Counted from the stretch's first letter, positions 43,839 to 54,109 are shown. The stretch: DNA of 64,000 bases from Methylomonas methanica (GCA_001644045.1 LUUF01000012.1:1-64000), one strand, 5' to 3'. The notes: generated by a model from the sequence alone, not told the origin. Made by a program: numbers and translations.

Positions 43839-44090
43839 TTAAGCGGCCGCTTTATCGGCGTCTTTAATCAATCTAGCGACACGGTCAGTTGGTTGGGCGC
43901 CGTTGGCTTTCCAATATTGGACGCGTTCGCTATCCAAAACCAATCTTTGCTCACCACCGCGAGCCAACGGATTAAAGAAACCTACGCGCTCGATATAACG
44001 ACCATCGCGACTGCTTCTGCTGTCGGTAACAACAACATGATAGAAAGGACGATTCTTAGCGCCGCCTCTGGACAAACGAATGCTTACCAT
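43839..44090 (-). CDS. rpsP: 30S ribosomal protein S16
   Basis: 83 residues. [41 protein letters not shown] is the standard S16 start and the length is typical. It is the first gene of the rpsP-rimM-trmD-rplS string. It lies 88 bp after ffh, a gap likely to hold its own promoter. Confidence 0.97.
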   Translation of the reverse strand: MVSIRLSRGGAKNRPFYHVVVTDSRSSRDGRYIERVGFFNPLARGGEQRLVLDSERVQYWKANGAQPTDRVARLIKDADKAAA

Positions 44091-44178
44091 TTGGATACCT
44101 TAAAAAACATTGAATCAAAAAACTTAATCAAACTATTCTACGCGATTTTCACAATAAGTGAAGGACAAATTACTACAA

Positions 44179-45534
44179 TCACATTCTCATGCCGCGCATA
44201 TTGCTCTTCAAGCCGCGCATCATGTTGGCAATATTGCCCTTGCTGAATTTTTTCATCATCTTTTCCATCATTTGATGCTGCTTCAGGACACGATTCACTG
44301 CCTGCAAATCCAAGCCGCAACCATCGGCGATCCGCTGTTTGCGACCACCTTTGATCAAATCGGGGAAACGCCGCTCTTGCTTGGTCATCGAGTTAATCAC
44401 CGCTATCTGATGCGCCAAATCCTTATCATTGACCTTGTCTTTGATGTCCTTGGGAACGCCCCCCATACCCGGCAGCTTGTCCATCATCGCACCAAGCCCG
44501 CCCATATTCTGCATTTGTTCGAGCTGTTCCTTCAGGTCGTTCAAATCGAAGCTTTTGCCTTTTTGCAATTTTTTGGCTAATTGCTCAGCCTTTTTCTTGT
44601 CGACATTTTGTTCGATATTCTCGATCAGCGACAACATATCGCCCATACCCAGAATACGGGAGGCAAGACGATCAGGATAGAAAGGCTCCAAGGCATCGGT
44701 TTTTTCGCCGACCCCGATAAATTTGATCGGCTTGCCGGTAATATGCCTGATGGACAGCGCCGCACCGCCACGCGCATCCCCGTCGGCCTTGGTCAGAATC
44801 ACGCCGGTCAACGGCAGCGCATCATGAAAAGCCTTGGCGGTATTCGCGGCATCTTGACCCGTCATGCTGTCAACCACGAACAAGGTCTCGATCGGTTTGA
44901 TTGCCGCATGCAAAGCCTTGATCTCAGCCATCATCTCGTCATCGACATGTAAACGACCGGCGGTATCGACGATAACCACGTCTAAAAATTGACGCTTTGC
45001 CGCATCTATAGCTCGATTAACAATGTCGACCGGATTTTCGCTGACATCGCTTTCGAAAAACTTCAAGCCAACATCGGCTGCCAGCGTCTCTAACTGCTTG
45101 ATCGCAGCAGGACGATAAACGTCAACGCTAACAACCCCAACCTTTTTCTTTTTCTTTTCCTTCAGATGGCGGCCTAATTTTGCCACCGTGGTGGTTTTGC
45201 CGGCACCTTGCAGACCCGCCATCAATACGATTGCCGGTGGATTGGTACGTAGATTAAGCTCTTCGTTAGCCGAGCCCATCACTTTCACCAATTCCGACTG
45301 CACCACCTTGATCAGTGCCTGTCCGGGCGTCAAACTGGTTTGCACTTCCTGGCCTAAGGCGCGCTGAGTAACCTGATCGATAAAATCGGTCACCACCGGC
45401 AAAGCAACATCGGCCTCCAGCAAAGCCATTCGCACTTCGCGCATGGTGTCCTGGATATTGCTCTCGGTCAGACGACCCTGGCCTTTAATTTTTTTTAGCG
45501 TGCCACTGAGGCGATCGGATAAATTATCAAACAT
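44179..45534 (-). CDS. ffh: Signal recognition particle protein Ffh
   Basis: 451 residues. N domain, then GTPase G domain with GLQGAGKTT (G1), DVYRPAAIKQL, VDTAGRLHVD (G3) and TKADGDARGG (G4), then a Met-rich M domain ending in MMRGLKSNMRGMRM that binds 4.5S RNA and signal sequences. It targets inner-membrane proteins together with FtsY. The gene upstream of rpsP is ffh in most gammaproteobacteria, as here, with a divergent ccsA/ypjD-like gene on the other side. Confidence 0.96.
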   Translation of the reverse strand: MFDNLSDRLSGTLKKIKGQGRLTESNIQDTMREVRMALLEADVALPVVTDFIDQVTQRALGQEVQTSLTPGQALIKVVQSELVKVMGSANEELNLRTNPPAIVLMAGLQGAGKTTTVAKLGRHLKEKKKKKVGVVSVDVYRPAAIKQLETLAADVGLKFFESDVSENPVDIVNRAIDAAKRQFLDVVIVDTAGRLHVDDEMMAEIKALHAAIKPIETLFVVDSMTGQDAANTAKAFHDALPLTGVILTKADGDARGGAALSIRHITGKPIKFIGVGEKTDALEPFYPDRLASRILGMGDMLSLIENIEQNVDKKKAEQLAKKLQKGKSFDLNDLKEQLEQMQNMGGLGAMMDKLPGMGGVPKDIKDKVNDKDLAHQIAVINSMTKQERRFPDLIKGGRKQRIADGCGLDLQAVNRVLKQHQMMEKMMKKFSKGNIANMMRGLKSNMRGMRM

Positions 45535-45660
45535 ATCTGCGTCTTTATTTTTCTAAGGTTCCGGCGGATGTCTGCCAACACAAACGGATTACAACAATTG
45601 GTCTGCTTAGTTTAACATAACCGTATCGCAACACCTTTTGATTATTCCCCTGCCATCGCC

Positions 45661-46458
45661 ATGTACACCACACCCGTCGGTCTATTTTCGATATTGAGCT
45701 ATGCGATCGCCGCAACATTGATCGTTAAAGAAATTTTTGGCGCCAAACAGCATCGCATATCTTCGCAACTCGGCTGGCTGGGAGCTGCTCTGCATAGCGC
45801 CTACACCGTCTTGAACGTACAAAACCATGAAGGATTCAACTTCAGCTTTTTCAGCACCGCATCGCTGGCAGGCCTGGTTATTTGCCTTTTACTGTTGTTT
45901 GCCTCACTGGATAAGCCAGTGGCAAAACTTGGCGTATTGATTTTCCCAGTCGCCGCAGCAATGCTGGCTTTAGATATGATTTACCCGGCCACACCCCACC
46001 TGCTGATTAATCACAATTGGCAGATGAGCACTCATATATTGACATCGATATTGGCATTCAGCCTGCTAAATATCGCCGCTTTACAAGCCATTTTATTGGC
46101 AGTCCAAGATCAGCAATTACGCCATCACCATCCAAAACGCTTTATGCTGGCTTTACCTCCGTTGCAGGCTATGGAATCGCTATTGTTTCAAATGATTGCA
46201 ACAGGATTACTATTTCTGACCGCATCCTTGGTCACAGGCTTCTTTTTCGTCGAGGACTTATTTGCGCAACACTTGGTTCATAAAACTGTGTTGTCAATTC
46301 TGGCTTGGATAATTTTTTCCGCCTTGTTATTTGGCAGAATACGTTACGGATGGCGCGGCCAAAGCGCAATTCAGTGGACCCTGATCGGCTTTACTTCATT
46401 ACTGCTGGCCTATTTCGGCAGCAAAATGGTCTTGGAACTGATATTGAAAAAAGTTTGA
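45661..46458 (+). CDS. CcsA/YpjD-like cytochrome c assembly family membrane protein
   Basis: 265 residues, about eight membrane segments. The body (LLINHNWQMSTHILTSILAFSLLNIAALQAILLAVQDQQLR and WIIFSALLFGRIRYGWRGQSAIQWTLIGFTSLLLAYFGSKMV) matches the YpjD branch of the CcmF/CcsA heme-handling family. The tryptophan-rich WWD motif of true heme lyases is not seen, so heme handling is uncertain. In many gammaproteobacteria it lies divergently from ffh, as here. Confidence 0.87.
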   Translation: MYTTPVGLFSILSYAIAATLIVKEIFGAKQHRISSQLGWLGAALHSAYTVLNVQNHEGFNFSFFSTASLAGLVICLLLLFASLDKPVAKLGVLIFPVAAAMLALDMIYPATPHLLINHNWQMSTHILTSILAFSLLNIAALQAILLAVQDQQLRHHHPKRFMLALPPLQAMESLLFQMIATGLLFLTASLVTGFFFVEDLFAQHLVHKTVLSILAWIIFSALLFGRIRYGWRGQSAIQWTLIGFTSLLLAYFGSKMVLELILKKV

Positions 46459-46496
46459 CCGATAAAATAGTCCAACCTCAAACACGCTATCCGCGA

Positions 46497-48992
46497 CTAA
46501 AACCCCGCTGAAGCCAAGGCAGTTTTCATAGCCACGGCAACTTCAAGACCAGGCTTTTGCGCCAAAATATAATCCAGCATCATCCCAGCCGCATCGTAGA
46601 TCCCTTGCTCCGTGTACAAGTTAGCCAACTTGATTTGCACCAAAGTATCTTGAGGGAATTGACCTATGTAATTATTGTACGCATCGATTGCGACCAGCAC
46701 ATCACCATGTAGCCGCTGCATTTCCGCATACAAAGGCAAATAAAAGGGATTCAATTGCGACAAGCACTGTAACGCCAGATTAGCAGTATGAATATCATCA
46801 TTGTCGATACCGATATCTGCAATTCTTATCAGAGCCTGCTCGACCAACGCCTCGCCACCGTCAACAATATGTCGGTATGCATCCAAAGCCTGAGCGGGTT
46901 TGTGTTGCAACTCGGCCGAGTAACCGGCAATCAATTGCCGATATGGCTCGACCGCCTGCTGATCCTGGTGCTTGTCCAAACTCGCCAACAAATCGTTCAA
47001 TTCTTCGACTTTTTTATGCTTGAACAACAAGCCCGCGCGTTGCCTGAGACTTGAGAGACTTCCATGACTTTTAGCCTTGGCAAAATGCCGCGTATTTTTA
47101 TCATGAACAATCTCTACGAAGCGTTTTTCAAACTCGGTAAATTCAGTCTGGACATGGCCCGGCACCTTGGCAGCACTAGCCTTCCACACCCTTACGCGCC
47201 CGAAACTCCTATCCTTTCGATATTGCGCCGTCACCAAATCAAAATTCGGCACGGCTGCATATTCCTGTTGCCGTGCCTGAACTCTCTCGACCGATTCGTC
47301 CAATAAACGCATCAACTTTGATGCACCTTCCTGATAGGCGTCGTAAAAAACGTTGCCAAGTTGCTTGGCTTCTTCAGCACTCCATTCTTCGTCGTTAAAT
47401 GGTTTGGTCAACTTGATAAAACTTCTGATACCGAAGCTCTTTACCAATTTGCTGTAATGCCTATGTTCGCGTTTAAACTTCTTTTCGATCTGATCGAGTC
47501 TTTTCTTATCCTTATAGTTTTCAATGATTCCATCAGCGCTATACATCTCATCGTTTATACGGCGGGCGTTTTCCGCCAGGCGGGCAATTCCTTTGATCTG
47601 AAATTGGGCGCGCCCTAACTCGTCAAGAATTTTTTTATGATATTTATCATATTCAGCAGATTCATTAACCCGTTCAGCCACAATTTCCGCCACATTAACA
47701 TTGCCATCACCAAACTCTATTTCGGATATAGGCAAATACTCAATATGGTCGACTTTGGCGGCACTACCGGAAATATTGATAATCCGGCACCCCATATCTG
47801 ATAACTGTTTTGCCTGAAAACTCAGCGAGAGAATAGCTTGCGCGAAATCACAACTGGTAGGCGCCATAAAACCGGCATTTGTCTCTACTTGCAGCGATGT
47901 CAAATTAAAGCGCGGCCCGGCCAACTGTTCGTCGCTACCGGAGGCATGGGTAAAGCCTTCCCTGGTGAAGCACAAGTCCACGCCAGCCAGCACTATTCTT
48001 TTGAATCCAAAATGATGAGCCACACTCAACGCCGTATTGGTTACGGTCGGCCCGGCACTTCCAATATTCGCTACGTTCAGTGGAGACGGCCACGGTAGTC
48101 GCGGGCCAAGATAAAGTCCAAGACCGTGCCATTGATTAACTAAAGTCGGGACAGTGTGATAGGAATAAACGAAAATGGGTTTATTGCTGAACTCCAGCAT
48201 TTCTTTGCTAATATCAAAGCTCAGCTCGGTCGGATCCACCGAAAACACAAAATCCGGCTCGATGTTGGCCTGTAATAATTGTCGTGAAATCCTGGAAACC
48301 GCAAAAACCACGACTTCGTCACGATGTAAGCCAAGCCATGGCAACACCTCGTCCAGCGATGGGCCGCCCGCCAACAGTAATACTGTCTTATCGATAAAGG
48401 CCTTTTCCAGCAATTTTGCCGGCCGTCCATTATCGGCCAAATTGACAATCTGCCTGGCAATGAATGCTTCGCTACCCAGCTCAACGCTAATTTGCCAATG
48501 TAGTTGCGATAGCACCTCCGTGATATGCCAACTTAACTCCGCATACTCGCCTATATGATCGTCTTGTGCACAAATCGCATTGTAGGACCGTACCGCATTG
48601 ATATATAGATAATCACTTATTTTGAAACTTTTAATAGCCTCCGGCCATTGTTCTAAACCGATACAAAGAATCTTCTCATCCAAGCCATCAAGCAATTGGT
48701 TTTGCTTTAAAGCCTGCAACACACCTTCCGGCTCAATGAAGATGTAGCGCGCACCCTTTGGTAAAGATTTACGTTGCAAGTATTGCGGGAGCAACCCGGA
48801 ATCCGTACCAATAATCACGTTAAGGGTATCTTCACCAAACAGATCCTTACCGTATTTCGAATCAAACAGAGCCTCCGCACTAACTTTATCGAAGCTATTT
48901 CTATTTAGGTTGAAAAAATATTTTTCGCCAAAGTTATTTAGGCTTATTGGCCCTAAATCGTACTGTCCCACCCGATCGAGTTCATCAACCAT
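46497..48992 (-). CDS. Maf/DUF115 motility accessory factor (putative flagellin nonulosonate transferase)
   Basis: 831 residues. The central domain (about 190-440) has LLAGGPSLDEVLPWL, VVVFAVSRISRQLLQANIEPDFVFSVDP, NIGSAGPTVTNTALSVAHHFGFKRIVLAGVDLCFTREG, all characteristic of DUF115 proteins such as Campylobacter and Aeromonas Maf1. These transfer pseudaminic or legionaminic acid to flagellin. An uncharacterised coiled-coil section and TPR-like helices fill the C-terminal part. It follows a flagellin gene by about 105 bp, and the nonulosonate pathway lies 5 kb away, so it is the best candidate for the flagellin glycosyltransferase. Confidence 0.85.
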   Translation of the reverse strand: MVDELDRVGQYDLGPISLNNFGEKYFFNLNRNSFDKVSAEALFDSKYGKDLFGEDTLNVIIGTDSGLLPQYLQRKSLPKGARYIFIEPEGVLQALKQNQLLDGLDEKILCIGLEQWPEAIKSFKISDYLYINAVRSYNAICAQDDHIGEYAELSWHITEVLSQLHWQISVELGSEAFIARQIVNLADNGRPAKLLEKAFIDKTVLLLAGGPSLDEVLPWLGLHRDEVVVFAVSRISRQLLQANIEPDFVFSVDPTELSFDISKEMLEFSNKPIFVYSYHTVPTLVNQWHGLGLYLGPRLPWPSPLNVANIGSAGPTVTNTALSVAHHFGFKRIVLAGVDLCFTREGFTHASGSDEQLAGPRFNLTSLQVETNAGFMAPTSCDFAQAILSLSFQAKQLSDMGCRIINISGSAAKVDHIEYLPISEIEFGDGNVNVAEIVAERVNESAEYDKYHKKILDELGRAQFQIKGIARLAENARRINDEMYSADGIIENYKDKKRLDQIEKKFKREHRHYSKLVKSFGIRSFIKLTKPFNDEEWSAEEAKQLGNVFYDAYQEGASKLMRLLDESVERVQARQQEYAAVPNFDLVTAQYRKDRSFGRVRVWKASAAKVPGHVQTEFTEFEKRFVEIVHDKNTRHFAKAKSHGSLSSLRQRAGLLFKHKKVEELNDLLASLDKHQDQQAVEPYRQLIAGYSAELQHKPAQALDAYRHIVDGGEALVEQALIRIADIGIDNDDIHTANLALQCLSQLNPFYLPLYAEMQRLHGDVLVAIDAYNNYIGQFPQDTLVQIKLANLYTEQGIYDAAGMMLDYILAQKPGLEVAVAMKTALASAGF

Positions 48993-49097
48993 TTGCTACT
49001 TCTTGATTAAAAATTTACGGAACACGCTATTGCATATCAGCTTAGCATTCCTTTACTCAAGCGCACCGTCAATTCAGCCTAATTACTGACGTTACTT

Positions 49098-49955
49098 TTA
49101 TTTTAATAACGACAGTACACCTTGAGTTACTTGATTCGCCTGAGCTAACATCGCTGTACCTGCTTGTTGCAGAATCTGACTACGACTTAAATTTGCTGTT
49201 TCGGAAGCGAAATCAGCATCCATAATCCGCGAACGAGCTGAGCTTTGGTTTTCGATTGACGACTGCAAGTTAGAGATAGTGGTCATAAACCGATTTTGTA
49301 TCGCACCTAAATTCGAGCGGAACGTATCTATTCGTTTTATAGCGGTATCGATAGCAGATATCGCTGACCGGACTTTAGTAGAAGCCGCTCCCGATCCAAT
49401 AGAGTACCCGGCCGTACCAAAAAGTGCACTTAGACTTGTAACCTTTATCAAGTCTGAAACAGTAACAGAAACTTGGTTATCTGCCGCAGTATTCGCACCG
49501 ACTTGAAAATTCGCACCTATTAATGAGCCGTTTAAGATTTTTTTGCCGTTGAATTCGGTATTTTGAATAATCCTTTTTACTTCAGATCCCAATTGTCTGA
49601 ATTCAGTCTGTAGCTTATCTCTGTCGCTACCACTTACAGCGGCCCTGTTAGCGGCTTGCACGGCTAAGTCACGCATCCGCTGCAAGGTCTCGGTAATAGT
49701 CCCCATACCCGCTTCAGCAGTTTGCGCCATTGAGATACCGTCATTGGCATTACGCATGGCAACGGTCATGCCGCGAATTTGCGATGTCATCCGGTCGGCA
49801 ATCGCCAAGCCAGCGGCATCGTCTTTAGCACTATTGACTCTCAGACCTGATGATAAACGCTCCATAGACATTTGCAGACTATCATTAGTCCGCGTCAGAA
49901 ATTTCTGACTATTCAATGACGCGATATTTGTATTGATGACCATTGATGATGGCAT
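49098..49955 (-). CDS. fliC: Flagellin (short form), copy 1
   Basis: 285 residues. N-terminal D0/D1 ([47 protein letters not shown]) and C-terminal D1/D0 ([28 protein letters not shown]) are intact. The central hypervariable region is reduced to about 50 residues, so D2/D3 domains are missing. It carries no signal peptide, as expected for export through the flagellar channel. GGGAGAAC precedes the ATG. Highly similar to the second flagellin at 53167-54018. The two may differ in filament position or in glycosylation. Confidence 0.95.
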   Translation of the reverse strand: MPSSMVINTNIASLNSQKFLTRTNDSLQMSMERLSSGLRVNSAKDDAAGLAIADRMTSQIRGMTVAMRNANDGISMAQTAEAGMGTITETLQRMRDLAVQAANRAAVSGSDRDKLQTEFRQLGSEVKRIIQNTEFNGKKILNGSLIGANFQVGANTAADNQVSVTVSDLIKVTSLSALFGTAGYSIGSGAASTKVRSAISAIDTAIKRIDTFRSNLGAIQNRFMTTISNLQSSIENQSSARSRIMDADFASETANLSRSQILQQAGTAMLAQANQVTQGVLSLLK

Positions 49956-50502
49956 GATCGTTCTCCCGATTGATACTAAATGGAATAGGCATTATTGCCG
50001 CCACCAAACATCAATCACTTTTCATACCAAAACCAAAAATTCCTTTTAAATTAAATAATTAGTAAATATTTACCTCTATCAAGATCATCACTTGCGACTT
50101 AATGACACCTGGTTTAGGCCAGCTTCCCCGTTTAATTGGACTTGAAATAATTGGAACGACATTTTTTTGACTCCCACGTCTGAAAACCAGTGCTTAGAAA
50201 AACCTCAAGTCAACCAATACACAACAAAAACAAAAAACATATTTAAATCAACAGCATGGATAATATTCATGCGATTTAAAAATCGTTATTTTAGTACATG
50301 AAAAGGTTACGAAAACGCCGAGAAAAACCACGCGCTAAAACTGCGACAAATGATTGCTTGCCATAATGACGAGAGCGGCATTTCGTTGCCGCTAGGGCAA
50401 TCAATCGGTGAAATTAGGAGGTATTTCAATTACGCTGAAGCGCGTATAGTGACGGAAGAACTTGAAAAATACGGGGAAAAACTTGAACTAGCTAACTTAC
50501 AC
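49956..50502. other. Intergenic region between fliT and flagellin copy 1
   Basis: 547 bp, AT-rich, without a supported gene. A 115-residue plus-strand frame at 50350-50697 overlaps fliT and is an antisense shadow. The region must hold the promoter of flagellin copy 1 and the end of the fliT transcript. The clear sigma-28 consensus seen at the other flagellin gene is not found here. A GGCAATAAT box on the minus strand lacks a matching -35. Confidence 0.5.
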
Positions 50503-50841
50503 TTAATAACTGTTATAAGCCTGCATTGCCTTGCGGCCACGATCCAAGACAGATTGCTGACTAGCGGAACGCATTTTCTGCTCTTCAATATAGGAAATAA
50601 AAACAGCGTCTTGTTCAAGTATCGACAGAGCGAATTGCTTGATAAGAAGTTTTTTATGCTCGGAAAAGGACGTAGCTCCCACAAAAAACTGCTCTAAATA
50701 AACATGCCTGGCATCCAAAGTATCAGCCAACCGCTCCCATTCGGCCCGCATTACACAATCTTGAATATTGTCAGCATACCACTGTAACTGCTGCTGCCAT
50801 TTTTTCAGATCCGGATCCGAGTCAGGGACATCAACAGACAT
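50503..50841 (-). CDS. fliT: Flagellar chaperone FliT-like
   Basis: 112 residues from the ATG at 50841 that shares bases with the fliS stop (TAATG). An upstream in-frame start at 50859 is inside fliS. Small helical protein (KKWQQQLQWYADNIQDCVMRAEWERLADTL) without metal-binding motifs. In other bacteria FliT chaperones the filament cap FliD and inhibits the FlhDC regulator. Position after fliS supports the call. Sequence conservation is low in this family, so it is less sure than its neighbours. Confidence 0.75.
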   Translation of the reverse strand: MSVDVPDSDPDLKKWQQQLQWYADNIQDCVMRAEWERLADTLDARHVYLEQFFVGATSFSEHKKLLIKQFALSILEQDAVFISYIEEQKMRSASQQSVLDRGRKAMQAYNSY

Positions 50842-51227
50842 TAGGCAATCGCATCCCAAGCTTCTTTAACGTCTTTCATCAACACAGTTACTTCATTCAA
50901 TATGTCTTCGCTGTTTTCACTGCTTGCCTGTAACAGCCGAAAGTTGATGTAATCGTAAAGTTGACGAAGATTGACGGCAATTTCGCCACCCTGTTCTAAG
51001 TCCAACACCTCGTTCAGACCACCTACTATGCCGATTGCCTTGGATATATAGATACTTTTCGCTTCCATATCGCCATGAGTAATTGCACCTTTAGCAGAAT
51101 TGATTCGCGCCAAAAATCCTTCCATTAACATTTGTATCAATCGATGGGGAGATTCCTCGCCAAAATTGCTGGAGGTATGAACCTCAGCATATTGTCTAGC
51201 ACCTTTTCTATGAGCATCAACGTACAT
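50841..51227 (-). CDS. fliS: Flagellin export chaperone FliS
   Basis: 128 residues. Four-helix protein: ARQYAEVHTSSNFGEESPHRLIQMLMEGFLARINSAKGAITHGD, KSIYISKAIGIVGGLNEVLDLEQGGEIAVNLRQLYDYINFRLLQAS are typical of FliS. It binds the C-terminal D0 of flagellin in the cytoplasm and prevents early polymerisation. It lies 14 bp after fliD and overlaps the fliT start by one base. Confidence 0.93.
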   Translation of the reverse strand: MYVDAHRKGARQYAEVHTSSNFGEESPHRLIQMLMEGFLARINSAKGAITHGDMEAKSIYISKAIGIVGGLNEVLDLEQGGEIAVNLRQLYDYINFRLLQASSENSEDILNEVTVLMKDVKEAWDAIA

Positions 51228-51241
51228 GGAAAACCTCTTTA

Positions 51242-52639
51242 TTACAATTTGCTGATCCAGTTACTTAAAAAAGCACCGGTTGATTTAAATTTACCTACAT
51301 TGACGTCCATGGCTGTGAATTGCTTTTGCAAAGTCTTTTGCAAATTGTCTAATCTAACCTGCACGTCGGCTTTACGGCCATCCAAGGTTGACAATTGTTT
51401 TTTCAGCGATGTTTGCTGGCTATCCAATGGCCCACCCGATTGCAATACATTATCCAATTTTGAGTAAAGGCGAGTCGCTACACCATCAGATGACGAAAAC
51501 ACATCGCTTACAGACTGTAAACTGGCACTCAATGCGGTGTTAAGCCGTGTACTATCCAATGACATCACACCATCTTTATCTATTTTCACGCCTATCATGG
51601 CTAACGAATTATAGTTTCCGGTTGCTGACGAAACAGGATTCGCCGAATCCTGCCTGACTTGAGACGTCACGTAACGCAGAGTAGCATCGCCGATTAATGC
51701 GCCATTTCCGGAACTGCTACCGCCAGTACCGCCACCGTATTTGCCCAAATCTTTGGCGGTAGTATGTAACTTGTTGTATGCAGTTACGAAACTTGTCAGA
51801 GTTTTATTGACAGCCTCGTTATCCAAACTAACATCAACGTTCACTTTGGTACCAACTTGAGCAGATTTCAAATCTAAGGTCAGACCTTGAATTACGTCAG
51901 TTATGGAATTGGTGCTTCGCGTCGCGGTTTGACCATCGACTTTGATAATAGCGTCGGTAGCCGTTGTCTGAGCACTCAAATTAGAAGAAAAAATTTGTGA
52001 CAATCCGGACGTATCGGTGTTGTTTCCATCATCATCACTACCCGTCACGGTAAATGCGTTTGCGAGTCCGGAGTTTTTGGCTGTCAGGACAAGCTTGGAA
52101 ATTGTACCGGTGCCAGTCGAGTTATCGACGTTAACGATACTTGCTGTAACGGAGGTATTGCCGGAAGCGTTGTTGATAGCGTCCCTTATGCCCATTAGCG
52201 TGTTATTGCCTGAAGCGACCGTCACGTTGAACGAAGCTCCTGCCGTGGTCGCGATAGTCAAAGATCCAGTCCCGACGGTGGCAGCCGAGCTGGCAAACTC
52301 CGCCGAAATAGATTTTTGCGCCTTTGCCAACTGGGTAACTTCCAGGGCATAAGAACCGGCCACGGATCCGGCGCCCGCCGCAACTTTTAAGATAGATTCG
52401 TCGGCAGATGCGGCTTTATGCGTTTTAAACAGATTCCCATCTTTAAGTTTGCTTACGACCGTCTGAAAATCAGACAACGCGCTTTTCAAGGTACCCAGCC
52501 CACTCAAGCGCGCGTTTGTTGTGTCCTGTTGCCGCTGAATCGCATTCAGTGCCGGCTGACCTTCAGCTGCCACCAATTGCGTTACGAGGGTGCCAATATC
52601 GATACCGCTACCAATACCCGTCGACGAAACTATGCTCAT
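51242..52639 (-). CDS. fliD: Flagellar filament cap FliD
   Basis: 465 residues. STGIGSGIDIGTLVTQLVAAEGQPALNAIQRQQ opens the D0 helix, ALSDFQTVVSKLKDGNLFKTHKA follows, and the C-terminal coiled region VATRLYSKLDNVLQSGGPLDSQQTSLKKQ ends in a helix typical of the FliD family. It forms the pentameric or hexameric cap on which flagellin folds. Downstream of flaG by 26 bp. Confidence 0.94.
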   Translation of the reverse strand: MSIVSSTGIGSGIDIGTLVTQLVAAEGQPALNAIQRQQDTTNARLSGLGTLKSALSDFQTVVSKLKDGNLFKTHKAASADESILKVAAGAGSVAGSYALEVTQLAKAQKSISAEFASSAATVGTGSLTIATTAGASFNVTVASGNNTLMGIRDAINNASGNTSVTASIVNVDNSTGTGTISKLVLTAKNSGLANAFTVTGSDDDGNNTDTSGLSQIFSSNLSAQTTATDAIIKVDGQTATRSTNSITDVIQGLTLDLKSAQVGTKVNVDVSLDNEAVNKTLTSFVTAYNKLHTTAKDLGKYGGGTGGSSSGNGALIGDATLRYVTSQVRQDSANPVSSATGNYNSLAMIGVKIDKDGVMSLDSTRLNTALSASLQSVSDVFSSSDGVATRLYSKLDNVLQSGGPLDSQQTSLKKQLSTLDGRKADVQVRLDNLQKTLQKQFTAMDVNVGKFKSTGAFLSNWISKL

Positions 52640-52665
52640 GACACTCTCCTCATCCGACTAACTTA

Positions 52666-53112
52666 CTAAGCACGATCCTGAATCATAGAGCCTTGTTGGC
52701 CATCCAACTCCTGCATTCTTCTGATAAACGCCAGCATTTCTTCCGAAGGAATTTGCCGCACGACATCACCAGTCTCACTGTCGACAACTTTCACCACTAA
52801 TTCCTTGGTTGAATCGTCTACCTTGAATTGGAGATTGCGGTTAACTGATTGAAGTAACGAATTTCCTTTATCCGCAGCTTTTTTCACCGAATCGAAGGAA
52901 GGTTTGGCTTCATTCTGTTTGTCCTGCTCTTGGTTAGAAATTGAAGAGGACACAGTCGAATCATTTTGCAAAGTGGAAATGCCAAGGCTACGCTTTTCAG
53001 CGTCGGCCTTGGCACCCGCAAATGATTTTTCATCCGTTTGCTTATCGGCTTTAGCAACAGTCACGGGAGATAGCTTTAATACATTTGAAATCTCACTGTT
53101 CATGACATTCAC
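52666..53112 (-). CDS. flaG: FlaG family protein
   Basis: 148 residues. The C-terminal half (LLQSVNRNLQFKVDDSTKELVVKVVDSETGDVVRQIPSEEMLAFIRRMQEL) is the FlaG domain. The N-terminal part is charged and disordered-looking. FlaG influences filament length in polar flagella (Vibrio, Campylobacter). It is the first gene after the flagellin stem-loop and precedes fliD, the usual polar-flagellum order. Confidence 0.9.
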   Translation of the reverse strand: MNVMNSEISNVLKLSPVTVAKADKQTDEKSFAGAKADAEKRSLGISTLQNDSTVSSSISNQEQDKQNEAKPSFDSVKKAADKGNSLLQSVNRNLQFKVDDSTKELVVKVVDSETGDVVRQIPSEEMLAFIRRMQELDGQQGSMIQDRA

Positions 53113-53133
53113 CTTATGCTTTTCGTATTAAAC

Positions 53134-53158
53134 GGGAGGTTGCGGTCCGCAACCTCCC
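53134..53158 (-). terminator. Stem-loop between flagellin copy 2 and flaG
   Basis: GGGAGGTTGCGG and its complement form a near-perfect 11-12-bp stem with a minimal loop, 8 bp past the flagellin stop. The sequence after it on the minus strand (GTTTAATACG) is only weakly T-rich. It may therefore act as a partial terminator or 3' stabiliser that keeps flagellin message above that of flaG-fliD-fliS-fliT. Confidence 0.75.
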
Positions 53159-53166
53159 AATCAAAA

Positions 53167-54018
53167 CTACCTTAGCAAACTCAACACGGATTGACCGGAC
53201 TGATTAGCCTGCGCCAGCATCGCTGTACCCGCTTGTTGCAAAATTTGCGTTTTACTCAAATTGGATGTCTCAGTTGCAAAATCGGTATCCAGAATTCGGG
53301 ATCTCGCAGCACTTTGATTCTCTATGGAAGACTGCAAGTTAGCAACAGTGGTGGTAAACCGGTTTTGAATCGCACCCAAAGTAGATCTGAAAGTATCGAT
53401 CTTTTTAATGGCACTATCAATAGCCGATATAGCCGATCTAACTTTGGCGGAAGCCGCACCCGATCCGATCGAATAACCAGCGGCCCCGAACAAGGCACTA
53501 AGGCTGTTAACTTTTTCCAAGTTAGAAACAGTAACAGAAACTTGGTTATCAGTCGTGGTATTCGCTCCCACTTGAAAGTTAGCACCCTGCAATGAACCAT
53601 TCAGAATTTTTTTACCGTTAAATTCGGTATTCTGAATAATCCTTTTTATCTCAAGACCCAGCTGTTTAAATTCGGTTTGCAGCTTATCCCTGTCTGATCC
53701 ACTCACTGCGGCCCTGTTGGCAGCTTGGACAGCAAGATCACGCATACGTTGCAGAGTATCGGTAATCGCGCCCATACCGGACTCTGCCGTTTGCGCCATC
53801 GAAATACCGTCGTTGGCGTTTCTTACCGCCACGGTCATGCCGCGAATTTGTGACGTCATTTTATCGCTGATCGCCAAACCTGCCGCATCGTCCCGCGCTG
53901 AGTTAATTCTCAAACCGGATGACAAACGCTCCATTGAGGTAGCCAGCGAGTCATTAGTTTTATTCAGAAAACGTTGACTATTCAACGATCCGACGTTTGT
54001 GTTGATTACCATTGCCAT
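53167..54018 (-). CDS. fliC: Flagellin (short form), copy 2
   Basis: 283 residues from the ATG at 54018 ([18 protein letters not shown]), with GGAGGG seven bases upstream. A start at 54033 would lie over that ribosome site. As in copy 1, only D0/D1 plus a short central part are present. The C-terminus is the standard [19 protein letters not shown] motif, ending VLSLLR. A sigma-28 promoter matches the consensus about 95 bp ahead of the start. It probably leads the flaG-fliD-fliS-fliT unit. The copies differ mainly in the central loops and the ends. Confidence 0.95.
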   Translation of the reverse strand: MAMVINTNVGSLNSQRFLNKTNDSLATSMERLSSGLRINSARDDAAGLAISDKMTSQIRGMTVAVRNANDGISMAQTAESGMGAITDTLQRMRDLAVQAANRAAVSGSDRDKLQTEFKQLGLEIKRIIQNTEFNGKKILNGSLQGANFQVGANTTTDNQVSVTVSNLEKVNSLSALFGAAGYSIGSGAASAKVRSAISAIDSAIKKIDTFRSTLGAIQNRFTTTVANLQSSIENQSAARSRILDTDFATETSNLSKTQILQQAGTAMLAQANQSGQSVLSLLR

Positions 54019-54109
54019 GATGTTACCCTCCAAATTTCGAGAACGTTCAGCGCTTCGAAAATTTTGTGTTGTGTTGAATTAAAAAAGATTTGTTTCAAAC
54101 TCGAATGAT

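Noticed and set aside
49985-50035. Sigma-28-like box (GGCAATAA) ahead of flagellin copy 1
   Set aside because: Two mismatches in the -10 and no recognisable -35 at the required 11-bp spacing.
50350-50697. 115-residue plus-strand frame between fliT and flagellin copy 1
   Set aside because: Most of it is antisense to fliT, and the translation has no recognised features.
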